Source: Dirofilaria immitis (Eukaryota > Nematoda > Chromadorea > Rhabditida > Onchocercidae). From it: DNA of 64,000 bases. Location: positions 6,264,501-6,328,500 of the forward strand of contig JAKNDB010000087.1 of assembly GCA_024305405.1 (NCBI GenBank), written 5' to 3'. The notes below the pieces were generated by a model, which saw only the letters and a list, made by a program, of their open reading frames with translations, did not search any database and was not told the origin of the DNA. Positions 27,767-42,900 of this stretch are shown piece by piece. How positions within the stretch are numbered: position 1 is the first letter of the stretch; every line of letters begins with the position of its first letter. A program made the translations under genes and the position numbers.

Positions 27767-28088
27767 GTCGCTTATCATTTGTCTTTTTCTCACCTTCTTT
27801 CTCACTTATCTTTTGCTATTTTTGTTTTTTAATTCTACGATTCCAAATAGAACAAGATGATGAAAAATTTATGCTTTTTATGAGCAGTTTTTGAGATTAC
27901 GCAGCTAAAATTTTTTCAAAGTCATGATTTGATTAAGGAGTAGAAAATTATAGCAAACATTTTGGAACAGGAGAGAATTGTGTAACACTAGCAAATAAAA
28001 TTAAATCACTGCCTATGCTTCTAATATTGTTATATTTTAAATGAATTTTCTAATGGTAATAAATCTAAATAGTTGTTGTGATTAGATC

Positions 28089-28192
28089 TCCTCAATTACA
28101 TTTAAATGTAGTCTTAAAGGCATATAATAACACTGAAACTAAACTGTATTATTGTAAGTTTTTAAGGTCATTTTTAAATGTAATTGAGAGGA
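28089..28192. repeat. Imperfect inverted repeat
   Basis: Arms of about 30 bp (28089-28118 and 28161-28192) around a roughly 42-bp spacer share CAATTACATTTAAA and its complement. This could be a small foldback element. Confidence 0.7.
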
Positions 28193-31100
28193 TACTTACC
28201 CCAGCATTGAAATTTAGATTTTCTGATTTTATATTTTCATCATAAATACCTAATTTTTTTAAAAAAAGTATTTCATCATAAATACTTAGTTTTCAAATAA
28301 ATATTGTGAAATTATTTTTGTATATGGAAATAAATATGTGAACTTATTTTCGTCTATGAATACTGCAAAGTTGTTTTGCCTTTGTTTTTAAATAATTGCC
28401 ATGAAGAGAATAATTTGTTTCAGTAATTATTTTTCCTTTCATAAAATTGTGTTGTTGATGCCTACGTCATAATAATTTAACTGGAATAAATGAAATTTTA
28501 TTTACTATTTATTAATAGAGACAATAACGAAGTTTTTATGAAAAAATTCGATCAAAATTCGGAATTGAAATGTTGATATGTATTAGTGATATTCGCGATA
28601 ATTGAGATTTTTGAGCATGTTAGCATAAATTAAATATTTGTGTGGCTGTGATGCTCGAAGTTTTCATTTTGCCTTTGGTTTTAAAAATGAAGCATTTTAA
28701 TAAAACAATTTTTTGGCGGAATCGTTTGTAAAATAATACATTCTGCCATAGGAAGCAAATTTCTCCTGTGTATTCGTAGAGTTTTGTCGTTCAATTGTCA
28801 AATCAAACTAAGTTTGGATAGAATAACGTTAATGCGAAGATTTTTGCTTAAGGTCCTAATCATTCACCCTGAATGAATTATACAACCTGATAATCTGTAA
28901 TATGTCGTCATGATTAATATTTCGATTGTGGGCCAAATTTTTTTGATTGACAGACGGATGGCAGGGTTTTCGTAAATTGATTTTTTGGTTCATTTTTCAT
29001 ATTAATTAATCTGTAATTTCTATGTGGAAACATTTTCTTTTGGTCAATATTTTCATCATGCGAACTCGATTGGACAATTATAAAAATGATTTTCTTGTGG
29101 GACTTCGCTATATTTTCATATTAAATTTGAATTTTGTTCTAAATTATGTTGATAAATCATTAAGAGAGTAAAAGTGTTGTGCCAATATATGTGTACACAG
29201 ATGAAAGCATAGTTCATTGATAACTCCAAAAGTTTGCATATATTTACTGAAACAGTTTTCTGTTTCCATTCTATGTTATTTTTCTGCAAAATCCACTTTT
29301 GAAAGTTCTGAAGAAAAAATTGATTTGTCTTATTGGATATCTTTAATGAAATACTATGGAGAAGAAAATAATATTGATTAGTATGAATACAGCAGCGATC
29401 AGTTGAGTCGTCATCCGGATTTCCATTTGCTTTAATTTTGATAAATATCATACCAACACCAACTGTTGTTTTCAACAGTTCAATACAGCGCAGTGATACA
29501 TTAATAACGTTGGATTTTCATGTAATTTCGTATCCGCATGGTTCGAAATCATTTATAATTAATTAACGTTCTCGAACTTTTCCATCAATAAAAATACATT
29601 GATTTTCATAAATATGTTATAGTGATTTCCATTTTCTCTAAATTTTTCCTTTCTTCAGTATCGTGCTTAATGCCTTACCTCTCACTGCTTTCGAGAATTA
29701 TTTATCCTCTTTATGACTAATAATTTATTATAGTACAACATCAATCATATTTTGACTACAGTCTAGAAATTTAATTATGAATATTATTAGGATCATCATT
29801 TGCAATTTGTGCTACGACTCTTTAGGTACATCGATTTATTTATTAATAATCCAAATCTCAACGATGCACCATTAACATTTGATGTTACTATAGCCAACTT
29901 TTATTCTTTCAGTAACTTGTTCTATATTTCCAACAAAATTAATTTGAAGTTAGAAAAAATGCTTCGAACGGGTTCAATAAGAAAACTTAATGGGAATGAT
30001 AGAGTCAGCAATATGAGGTTAAAGGGAATAAATAGAATTTGAAAAGTGACATTTGGTAGTTAATTTGAATTTTTGTTGAAGGAATAACTTGGTGAGATTT
30101 TAAATATGGATAACTAAGAAATAAATAAGAGAACAGTGCTCATCGGAAAAGTATCAGCACTTAGGATAAGAGTAATAATTGCACTTGGATATCTTTCTAA
30201 CATAGAGATAATCTTTTTATTGTATTTGAAGTTCAATTTACAAATGCAACTATTTTTAATACATTTGTTCACAAGTAGTTAGTTGGTGAAATTCTGTTAA
30301 ATTTCGATTATTTTTTAAGTTTATTTCTCCAAAAAATAAAGCAGTAAATAATTTAAGAGAGGTCGTTGTGACATTTGTTGTTCTTACCGATTGCCTAATT
30401 TGCACATTACGTACCTGGTACGCATTATTCAACATCATCTTCTATTTGTCCCAAAAATGAAGATAGTTTTATGAAGAGATGTGTGAATCAACGACCTACA
30501 TAGATACCCCCATAGATAGGAATGTTCTATATTTTGTATCTTTATTCAACAGATCATATTTTAGTATTGAACAAATGAGGAAGAATTCTCGAAAATATGA
30601 AAAATTATGGAATTTGAAATAGTTAATATAAACTAAAATGAGATGATTTTGATAAAGTTTCTCTCTTTATCAAAAAATCGGAGTCATTTAAGTCAGAAAA
30701 TATTTGTACTTTTTATTATCACATCTGTTATGAGACTATGAAATCGAGATTTGATGTTCGGCAATAATGAAAATGCATCTGACATGGTTAAAAATTGAAT
30801 GATTTGTAAAACAAATACTGCAGGAGTACAGTAGATTAAATGTCTCTTTGACTGTTTCTTCATTTGTTTGAAATCATTTAAAGATTTTTGAAAATTGTTA
30901 TTAATGCCAATTGTACAAATAATGATACAAAGCAGCGATTCTAATGTCGGAAAATCTTAAAATTTTATTTCTCATTTTCGCCACAGTAGTAAAAAGCCAA
31001 CTGATAGCTTATTATTATATTACCACATTATATCTTTTGTTTTTGCTGAAAAGTCGCGCGATTTATATTTCAAATTTGAAACTTGCAGAACTTTTTATCT

Positions 31101-31280
31101 CTTAGTGTTCTTATTTTTTTCCGGCAGTGTGTTAAATTCACATTTTACTTGATAAACATCGAATAAATAGTTTTGCTTTAAAATTTGTAATCGCTTCAGA
31201 AATAACTTTTCGAATTTAACAAACTGATTTTTAAGGATGTTAAATTGTGATTATCAATTTTTTCCAATTTTATTTTCATT

Positions 31281-31326
31281 TAATATCACATAAAGTGCTG
31301 AATTATCAACACTTCATGTGATATTA
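31281..31326. repeat. 21-bp-arm hairpin
   Basis: Arms TAATATCACATAAAGTGCTGA and its near-complement (31306-31326) are separated by 4 bases. The two mismatches are A-C on the plus strand and would be G-U pairs in a minus-strand RNA. Confidence 0.75.
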
Positions 31327-34300
31327 ATAAGAGCAGATTATGAACAAAATAGTAATAAACATAAAAATTTTTATGAGATAATCTCAATTAAAAGCAATAT
31401 TTAATTATATTCGATTTCAATTTATTAGAAGAAATGATTTTCCAGTAATGAACAAGTTGAGTTGAATTAATTTGGGAGACGATCAGTCGAAAAGCCTCCT
31501 GGTTATCGTAATTACTGTTATTATCACCAGTATTTCCAACATTGTCATTGAAACTATAATTTATCATTATTCGCTGATTTGTCCTATTCCAAAAGAAATT
31601 TTCAAACTTCAGCAAAAATTTCTGTGAAATAATATTTTGGAAGAGAAATGGAAGGTTTAATTGCTAATAATAAATGTTGTGAAATGTTTTTTCCTCAGAA
31701 GGAGAAAAGAGAGTTAAATTTAAATCATATCGATGCATCATTCATTGATTATATCACTTATCACTTTATGTTGCATTACTATTAATCATTATCATATACA
31801 TTACTCTTTTTGTCATTATTACATTACGAGGGAAATGAGTTAGAAAATTAAATATATATGACTGAATCTTAGACTGTAAAATCAGAAATGAACAATTCCT
31901 TGTCATTTTGATGTAATATTATTGTGTTGTTGTTATCACCACTTCGAACATAACCGTAATTAAATTATAACTCTTAATTTATCAATCTGAATTTTATCTC
32001 CTTGTTAACTAAAAGTTATGTAATGCAATTACTGCAGCATTTATAAACTTCAGCAATCGATTATTGATAAGATATCAGTTATCTGTCATTTTTTAAATTA
32101 ATTTATCAACAGACTATCTTGAATTTGATTTAAAATTTGACTGTCAATTTCAGCACTTGATTCAAAAATTCCTGGAATCAATTACATATTTAAACAAACT
32201 TATAAAATGAATTGCAACATCGGAAAATGATGGAAATTTATATATGATAATTCGTAAAATTTAATGTCAGATCTACTAATGATAGCCATCAGCGAATTAT
32301 TTATTCTCATAACTTTGAAATAATTATCAGAAATTTCCAGACTCTTAGTTATTTCTAATTTCTTACAGATTTTCGCTTTGATTAATTTTTCCATTTGCAA
32401 ATTACTTTTCAGCTTTAATATGATTTATGATAAGATTTATTATTGGTAGTAAGTGGTTTTCTGTTTTCTATTTAATTTCATGTCGAAAATAAATTCAAAT
32501 CATTAAAATTTTGTTAAGGATTTCCTTTATCTCTCACTATGACACATATATCTTCACCAAGAATTATTGTGGAATGGATTAAAAATAGATAATTGTCACA
32601 GAAGTGCTAACAGTGGAAGATCGATACGAGAGATATGGGTCCCACAATGGGTCATCTATTTGCATAGTCGATGGATGATGAATGCAAAAGAGATGGTGAT
32701 CGATCGGCCGATTGTAATTAAATAGTCGAAGCACTCACAGATGATCTGTTCAATCATTCTTCCGTCGTTTGACATTTCAATTCTATTGAACTAAAACTTG
32801 CTACTACCATAATAACAACAGCATCTAGTAATTACTATCAATGTATGCATTTCGATATTCTTTTGAGGAATGAGTAAACCATTTCCAACAGTTTTACCTA
32901 CTACATCATACTTAGTACATACGTTCCTTTTGTCATGGATTGTTGCAATCTGTGGTATAATTTTATGCATTATATCATATCTTATATATGCAATCCTTAT
33001 ACATCTTTTTTTTGGTCCTAAAGATTCTATTGTTTATTTCCTTTTTGAAATTTCATATTTTAATATTTTTATAATACTTGGCGATATAATTGATGAACTA
33101 CTATGAAGACATTGTCTTTTTGTTATGTTTGTTGATGAATATCTGCGATATTTGTGAATATTCGATAATAAGAAGCAGCGAATAATGTTGTCGAATATGA
33201 GGATTTTAATCGATCTTAGGATTGAACCTCTCATCTATTAAACAAAGTCCACAAAAATTCAAATGAGAGAATTAATAAATAAGCTTATGTAATTTCATGT
33301 TTGTTTTGAATTAGCAAAGGAAATAAAACAGATTGGAATAATATTTATGGAACAAGATTGTAAAATTTGTGGGTTAGAAACAATTCCTGCGGACAGAAGA
33401 TTAAATAAGATGGGAACAAAAAGGATAGAATAATAAGATAAAACGATTTGATGAGATTAGTTTTTGCAAAATAAAATCTCGCTCGAAATTTGCATCAAAT
33501 ATAAAGAAAATCAAAAATAGTTATTGATGATACTGTTCCGGAAAAGTATTTATCCGTTTTTCGAAAAAATATGCTTAGAGCAGGAAAAGCGAATTTTGCC
33601 AAAGCTTTGTTTTGATATCGTTCAATGCTTGTTTAGTTATCAAATAATAGCAAACTTTCATCAGTGTCGCAATCAAGTAGCGATCATTATCAAAAGTTTT
33701 AAAACCTGAAGATTGAAGCAGATTCATTAAAATTTTATGTATATTTTGTTTCAAATTTCTCGTCTAATTTTCTTATGTTTAAAAGCGATATGTGAATCTC
33801 TTATGAAGAATATCTTTAATTTCAAAAAGTTTTACATGATCATCTTAATTTTCTTCCACAAAATAATCCCGTAGAATTCGATATGCAATTTGATATTTGG
33901 AACTTTTTCTAAATGATTACAATGATCGTATGAGTGTTAATTATTTAATAATTAAATTATATTGGTACAGTTGATTGAATGAGATAAATATGATCAGTAG
34001 TTTTTTTTTCTAATCACATTCACTTCCATCATAAGTCATATAAATGTGATTGCTCTAGAAAGTAACAACATTTCAAGGAAAAATTTATAGCAAATCGTTT
34101 ACTCATTTGCAGTGAACCTTTTTCATGATTTTCTTCCACTAAAAACAATTTCTACTATCTCATTTTCGGTTGATGCGAAGATGAAGGAAATATCCTAAAT
34201 TTTATAAATTTTTGTTAGCTTTTATTGAAATTCGTGTTTATTTAATAGAAAGAAAAAAAAGTAAAAAATGAAATGAGTTATTATCGTTAATTAAAAATTA

Positions 34301-37300
34301 AACTTTATCTTATACAATAAATAGATATTCATCAAAAGAAATGATTATTTTGCCGTATCATCTCTTCTCTTCCTATCTTTCCAAAAATTTTTAAATGCAC
34401 TAAATTTTAATATTTTCACACTTTTTATAGCAAAAAAATTATCGATGTTTTTATTATTTCTGAAATGAAGTAAAAAAATACTTTTATATTTGAACCGAAT
34501 CGAATTATATTATAAACAAGCTGTGGTCATACTGATTTCAAATCCAACAGATTGCTGCTTTAAACAATATTCTTTATAGTCCCGGATATAAAGATTATTT
34601 TCCAAAAGAAATTTCTCAAGCGAGAAAATATTCAAGAAAGCCTTATCAATTAATTATCAACAGAAAGTGTGTTTATTTTGAGGAAGAATTAATGCCTTGG
34701 AATATTTTGTAATTTTTTTGGAAGACAACATTCATCATACTATTATAATACGTATTCTTCCATTTCCATTTCCTTTTAATCTTAAGCTAACTGTTTGTTT
34801 TTACTTGAAATTGAGCATTTTTTCGCTTTCTTCAAACCTTTGATGATTAATTTAACAAACAAATGTGAACAACGAAATGTTGGAATGTATCGTTCGAGAA
34901 GCATCGAAATGTTTAACTTACCAACACCCAAACTGTCCTATTTTCTTTCTGCCTTAATTTTGCAAATTGATGAAGCCTATTTTGCATCTGAACTCCTATC
35001 TACTTACCTATCTCCTTCTATATGTTGTTTCTCTCTCTCTCCTCTCTGTTTATAAAATTACTTATTCGTGTATTGTTTGTCAGTGATTCAACTAATTTAA
35101 ATTTAAGTTGTCTATCGTCAAATTAATTATTATTTGCAAATTATGATATTTAAATATATTTAACGCTTAAAGGTACTGATATACTTGTCTCTTCATATTA
35201 ATTCTAGATATAATCGAGTAATATTTTCTGAAATAACATTAAGGATTTTATTAAATTATTCAGCAGTAACTGTATAATCATCTGAAGGTCAATGTCAGAT
35301 GATTTGATTCGATTATGAAGCCAAGTTATTCAAGTCAGGAACGATAGCGTACAACAATATTCAGGCATATCTTTTTTTTTTTTGAAGACGATAGTAAATT
35401 TGCAAAATTTATTAAATAAGGCAAATTTTTGGATTCTTATTTTAATTTGAAGCCATTTGTTTTTCATTAAAAATAGAACCATTGATTTTCAGCAATTCAG
35501 TAATTTTTTTTACTTATTTTTCATTTTATTGATATTTTATTATTTAAACATTTAAAACGTTAAGATAAGAAAAACTTGAAGTAGTCAATATATTAAATTC
35601 TATTGAAATAGATAGTTCAGATATTTTTTATTCATAGATAGATTGTATAAAGTATTTGTTATCGAGAATGCTGATATAGCAAGGAAGTGACACATTAAAT
35701 TATGATACTAAAAACGAACAAGAATTACGAACCGCTTATTATAAATTATGCATAAATTTGCTCTACTAGTACTAGACAATTGTGATGATGCGTAAGAACG
35801 GTCAAATGCAATTTCTTTGCTCTCTGAGTCATTATTTGATTTTATCCATCTCTCTATTACGCTGCAAAAGACAAATTCATTTTAATTTAACTTATAAAGA
35901 TCAAAGATTGCTTTTTGTAATTAAAAAATCTCTTATACAAAGATTTTAAATTCTCGGTTCTTTTGCTGAAAATAAAATTATATATTTTTTCTAAAAATAT
36001 ACGAATTGAAAAATCGACAAATTCATCAGAAAATATTGATTTCTGGCTGAATATAAAAATTAACTTAATAAATGAAATTTCAAAAGATTGTTTCTAAAAT
36101 CAGAAAAAAGAAATCAAGTTTTCAAGACAACAAATAAGATCAAAATGTGAAATATATCGGTGTTTAAAATAGCTTCAGTACTACTACTCTCTTCATTAGT
36201 GCCACTGTTGTGACAATGACAATAACAATAGCGATGATATCATAATCATAACAATAATAATGTTGTAATGTCATATCAAGATCACTCATTAAGAATCCTT
36301 TTGCTATTCCCACGGAAGATCTTCACTCATATTCATTGTTTCATCATTATTAAGGTGTCATTACTCTTGCAAGTATAAGCATATTTTTGTTTTTATTGCC
36401 GCTATCGAAACCTTAGAAATTATTGTTTGTTTATCATTGAACCGAATACTAGTCCTTGGCTTGAGTAATACGATATTTTGCATCTTTTCTACTCATGAAT
36501 CCTTTTCTATATTTTATTTTAGACATAATTCTTTATCCCGGAATGATTAGCATTTATTTAAATGTTAATAATTCATTCAAATTTCAAAAGATTTCTATTT
36601 GAATTCATTTGAAAAATTAGTAGATGACTTTGAGAAATACCATTTATATCCTTTTTGTTATTGTGCTGAAAAGGTAATTAAAGATAATAGTTATTGGATC
36701 CGCCAAAAAATGTCTTAAGATGTTATTATCATTTTTCTCAGGCAAAATTAACAACACTCTTTCAAGATTATTATGCCATGAGAAAATGAATATATCATGA
36801 TTTCAAGCGATCTGAATTAATATCACAGAGCGATTTTTAGATTTTCCAGAAAAGCTTATTATTTTTTTCGGAAAATTATTGGATCGAAAAGACGCATAGA
36901 GTAATAAGAGTGGTGATGATAAGATAAGTAATACTAACGCGTTTAATTAGTGCATTTTATATTTTCGGAATAATTAATGTATGAAATGATCGTGTGGTAA
37001 ATAATTTTTTCAAATTTTTTTTTTAATTATTTGACATTTGAAAAAGCAACTTTTTAAAACTTATAAATGCGCGAATTTGGCCATTCTATAACGTAACATA
37101 AAGAAACAGAAAAATTATTTCAAAACTTTTTGCTAAGCCTCGTTTATATTTATCTTCATCGCATGCATATAAGCATATTTCAGAATTCAAATTTAAGAGA
37201 AAGTAAGTGTACTTAGAATCAATAATACTGTGGTTATTATAACTGAATTACTGACTGTTGGCATAGATCGAATAATAACGACAATTTTGTTGTTGATTCA

Positions 37301-39938
37301 AATATTATTCAAACTTTGGAATTTTTTCATTTAATTCTTTTAAGAAATGAATGAACAATTTTAAGAAGAATATTTTACACTTCATTTTATCATTGAATGA
37401 TTTAGTTCAATAAATACAATCTCTTCCCACAAAAATTTTCTCCACATCAATAAACACACATATTTGTTCCTTTTTAAAAAATTTTCAAATAATTTTTTTG
37501 CGATGCCGCATGGATGGAATTCAATATCCATCAAAATATATTTCATGTTGCTTGCATACATTGAAGTTTTTCTGACAAAATCCATTAATTGCAAGTTTAT
37601 CAATTGATTCATCATTTTCTACATATTACAGTATTACCTGCATGCAATCTCATTGTAAATCCATTCTTGTAGTTCATTTCAATAGTTTAGAAAGATGAAG
37701 AAAGAATTAGGTTGAATTGTAAAACAAATAGTAAGCAATCATCACTTTTGAAGGAAAGAAGGCGACATTAATTACGAATTGCCAATACTGTGCCATGAAT
37801 CAGTGACTAAATCAGTGAAGAAGCTCATAGTTTCTTCAACACTGAGCATCAATATTTCACCATCACCATCAATCGTATAGCAGAAAAATCAATATAGTAC
37901 TGCTGAGCATTACAAGATGAAATAGGATAGAGCGAAATGAACAACGATTATTTCCAGCAGAAGATCCGATTATTGATGTCATTTTAAAATGGATCACTAG
38001 GTGAAGAGAAGTAAGAGATCTGGTACTATATTGACAATGAACTGGAGACTGAACAGGATCTGAAACTGGTTTCCATCCTTATCGTTCCTCCACTCTAGTA
38101 CCTATTTCGCCTCAGAACATGAAAATTGTGTGTTATGCTATATATTTATATGAATATATGCTTCATCTAATTTCATTTATTCTTATCTCTTTATCTACTG
38201 TCTTCAGGTTTAACCTCTGTTTGTAGTTCTCAGATGGAAGAGATTGTAATGGAATAAAGAAAGTTTTGATTTTTGATTTTTTTTTTAAGATCTATAAATT
38301 ATAAATATGTAAATTTTTCCGAACAATGCCATTATTTGAAAATTTGAAAAAGGTTTTTCTGAAAGGAAAAAAGAAGAGAGGAGAAAAAAAATGAAAAGAT
38401 TTTGAAATTCAGATTCATTTTTATACTAAATAGCGATGAATAGTGATGAATCATTCTTGATAAAATACATCGATTGTTTTCAAATTCTGTTTTGCAATTA
38501 TAGGAAAATGCATAATACTGTATGAACATTAGGCAAGAATATAACTTTCTTAAACAGTTGTGATATTTTTCGTTCTCAATATATGACCTGACATTTCATT
38601 TTGTCATTGAGGGATAGCAGCACTTTTTCATTCATAGGCATTTCTCATTATAAAAACTTTTAAATTGAAACGATTGTTTCACATCACTACACATGTAAAT
38701 GATTGGGAGTTCATAAAGCATGGTATTAATAACTTTTTAGAAAGAAATGATAGATTACCGTCGCTAGCAAAAAAAAAATGAAAAAGAGGTTCCGAAGTTC
38801 TAAATATTTAAAGCTTATTAAAACTACAATAAAAAGTCTTGCCAACTGCCTTGTTCTTATGATTTCTTCAAGAATCATCAGGACTGTTTCATCATTCGAT
38901 GCAATGTCTCTTTTGTTGATATTATGATTTATATAACTATATGCGATAGAGTTGAGTTTTATAGTATAATTATTTCAATCTTTAAATTATTTATGTATTT
39001 CTGTTATAATTCCCAACTTCATCTATTTTTATTATTCCTGTATCGAAATGAGTAACAAATGAGTGAAGGAACACAGATAAAAATAAGATGATAGCAATTG
39101 AAGTGAAAATGAATATTTCACGCCATTATTCGATAATATGAAATTAATTTCAAAAATAGATTACGATAATAATATAAACATGGTTCTGATGAGCGGTTTT
39201 GATATCATTGTTTTGATTTTTGTCATTAATACTTGATCCATTTAAAGGGATGAGAAATTAAAATTTATCTGCAATTTCAAATTTTTATATCTCTCTTACG
39301 ATCTACTACCGATTTATACATTAAGGATGTCATATACGTATTTTTACATTACAGAATATCTGCACTCACATCAATCCACTTTTTGTAATTTTAGGTTAGT
39401 GTTCATGGTTTGGTTCAACAAATTTCTAAAACATACTTTCATTTCCATATAGTAAATAATGAAATTACTCGTATTCAATTTAATGTATAGTTTGGTGTTT
39501 CTGTTAGAAATAAATACTTTTCTGTTGATCACAAGTGTCTTATCCTCAAATTGACGGCTATTTACTTGGTGTATTCAAACTTTATTTGCCCTATCATTAT
39601 TTACCACAACATACTTAAAATCCTACAACATTCCTTTTGAGAGAAAATGATCACTGAAGTGATCATTTATGCCATTCAAAAAGTGTAACAGTAGTCTTCT
39701 TCTAAACTTCTTCTTCTCTTTCCTTACATTTCCTCTCAGAGAGAAATGCTTAGAAATCATTTATTACATAATTTTTAATGTTTTTATGAATATGAATTTT
39801 GGCCGTACTTTTTGCAATGATTCTATTAAACATATATAAAAAAATACGATAAATTTTGCTTCTATTTTCGTTTCTCGACTCATTGAATCGAATTAATTAT
39901 GCGTTTTTTCGAATGAGTGTCAAATTACGTTTTATTAG

Positions 39939-42900
39939 GTTGCAAGTGTGGAGAATGAAAGTATTTACAATTGGGATGAACGAAAACCACCGGTGAAATA
40001 TAATGCAGCAACTTCCGATGGAGTCGCAGTAAAAACAATGCCCATTATTACGCTCGAAAAGAATCGAACTTCATACAAAGTAAATAGTTCTATAAAGATT
40101 TGTAGGTGAACTTTTATTGGCAATGACATGCAAGATAATAATCGATTGGAGAAAGGCCGAAAAATGGATAATAAAATGTTGGAAACTATTTTACAAGAAA
40201 TTAGGAATGCAAAAAAGATTTGAGAAGTACGTTCGATTTCAATCGGAAATATTTATTTAATGCCATATATAGTCATTTATGCCTGATCTCTTATTTCTAT
40301 TTTCAGTCTCCTCAGTATTCTAGCACTATATATCACTTTTTATAGAATCTTTTTCTGAATTTAAATACTTATATATGCACAATATCAATATGTCAGTCAC
40401 GTTATGTTCATTTATATAATGCTTTCAGCATTTAGTAGGATATAGGGTTTTATTAATGAATTTCTGATATAGTAGTATGCCTAATAGCTATGCACCTCTT
40501 TTTTTTTTTTTTAAATTTTAAATTATGTATCAACTAATGCTGAAAGCAATTCGGTATAGTAGTAAAAATTATTAAATTAAAAGTCCAGAAAGATAGATAA
40601 TCATTCAGAAAATGTTAAGCTTTTAAATTTATGAAATAAAGAAATTTCTTTTACAAAAATTCTAAAACGTCTTATTTGTAATCAAAAAAGATCTGAAATA
40701 GAAGTATTGTCTAACAAGACGATTATCAATGGCAAGTTGTTTAACAAATCAGCTAGGAAAAGAACATTGACAAATTGATGTGAAATCAATTCATGCCATA
40801 TCACTCCCTTCCGGTTTTCATTTTGTTATCAATAAATGTGACAAAATGTTATGCTATTGATTAATTAATACCTTAAATGAACATTTAAGATTTTATTGTT
40901 TAATTTTTAGAATTATGTGATGTATATGGGAACGCTGTTTTTTATCCTTTTGTTTGCAATTATTATCAGCAAGTTGGTTTTATATAGAATACCCAATGAT
41001 TTGGGAATACCATGGTAATTTCCTTGTTATCACGTTCGTTTGAAACACAGATTTAGAAAAATTATGAAAATATAAAAGAGCCATTATAAAAAGTTTTGAG
41101 AAATTACGAGAAAATTTTTTACTAATATGTGACTTCTTCTCTTGGCATCACTAAATTAACGAGCTTTTGAAAAGTTATTTAATCAATACTTTTGGAAGTT
41201 TAAAACTAATATTTCGATATTTCAAAAATATATAATATCTATCGAAGTTTTAAGATTTTCAGAATCATCCCATTTGGTAATTCACATAAATTATTGATTA
41301 ATGATTACAATTATTCATTTTCATTTCATTTCATTTTCACTTGAATTTTTTTCCCGTTTTATACCAATCCTAATGCAAATAGGGAAAATCTAAAAACTTC
41401 TTACTTTCAAAATCTTTCAAATTTAGGTTTGAATTAAAACATCAAATGGAAATTGGATGCAGTGATTGTATGACCTCTCATATAATTCAATCATTCTATC
41501 CACAACAGTAACAATTTCATAAAGTATGATATGGAATGCTGTGATATCAAGAAAAGTATTCATAAAATTTACAGATGATCTAAATAAAGAAAAATTTTAT
41601 AAACAAAAAAGGGCCTTCCAGAATTTTTTTGATATTCTTATTGTAGAAACATCAGATAATATAACTTATTAATTAAAGTTAAGCTCTTTGATTGAATATT
41701 TTTGGACTTTTTAAATCGAATAATTTGATATAATGGATTCAGCAGTACCTATCTTGTAGATCTTCTGGAATTTTTGAAAATTCAAACCATGCGACTCCAT
41801 CAGCATTAGCAATGCAGACAGAACAACCGCAAGCAATTGAACGAGTAACATCGATCACATCAACATCACGGGCTTCTGAAGCACGTTCATCATTTGACCT
41901 ATCACAACCTATAGTGAGTTATACTCTTTCGTTTCAATCTATAATAAGAAGTAAAGTGCTACGAAATACATCAAGATTCTCAATCGATTTAGTCTTCGCT
42001 ACCATCATCTTCACGCTGGTGATGTATGACTACAGGAAGAGAGCTTTGAACAGGTTCACAATGTCAATTTTCAAAGTATCAATTCATCTTTCATTATTAG
42101 CACTATTATTTGATTTCAACGAAATTATGATTTTAGCATAACAATTACTCGAAATGATATTACACTTTGTTGATAGGTTAAGAAATTTGATATAGGAATA
42201 TTTGAAATGGCTAGAGTTGAAATGGAGACTTTTTTTCTTCAATTCTAGGATTTTCAGTTTGATTTCTTGCGCAAAATTATTCCAAAAATCAAGGAGCAAG
42301 TGGAAAAATCTGGAATGGAAGGCGTCATGCAGGTAAAGATGCTGCAAATGGATTCTTTCGAACCAAAACAGGTGAAAATTATGCCAACTTTAATAAAAAC
42401 AATTCCTCTATGTACAGTAATGATTAATATAATCGTTTTATACATTCATTATATTTCCCTTACGAGACGTATAACATACAATGTCTCGTAGAAATATATA
42501 ATGTCAGTTTTCAAGTTTTGCAAAATTACATTGAATTCAGTTCTATGTACGAGGCAGTTTTAAACCTTTATAACTATTTAAACTAAGCATTTTAGTTTTC
42601 GGACAAATTAGATGAAAATCAGTTCCGATCGGTAGTTAATGCGCCACAACCGATTGAACTCATAGCTCCTTCCCGTTCAACTCTTTTGGCTGATCTCTCG
42701 CGCTGGAATATGGGCAAAAACGATCACAAAAATGGACGGAATTTCCCAAATTTGGAAATGTAAGAAATGAAGTGAAAAAATGGAATAATGTTAGGTGAAG
42801 TCGATATCTAAATGTTTCAGAATGCGAATATGAAGTCATCAAAAAACTTTCAAAGACATCAGTGAGAATCAATAAATCAAAAATCAACGTCAACGTGACG

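Larger units (their letters stand above)
27767..39938. other. Long interval without supported genes
   Basis: About 12 kb of AT-rich DNA in which no exon with recognisable homology was found. The longest ORFs (29116-29475 minus, 34795-35055 plus, 32870-33106 plus) match nothing known to me. Part of it may be a large first intron and promoter for the Q/N/W-rich gene that starts being visible at 39939. A richer block at about 32580-32870 and another at about 37780-38110 differ in composition from the surroundings. Confidence 0.4.

Noticed and set aside
29116..29475. 119-codon minus-strand ORF
   Set aside because: No recognisable similarity, no splice context and biased toward residues expected from AT-rich DNA; length alone is weak support.
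40911..41023. Reading the membrane exon as a terminal exon ending IPW-stop, with a separate gene beginning at 41812
   Set aside because: A donor at 41014 and a small exon at 41427-41507 join it in phase to 41760-41913, giving one continuous gene.
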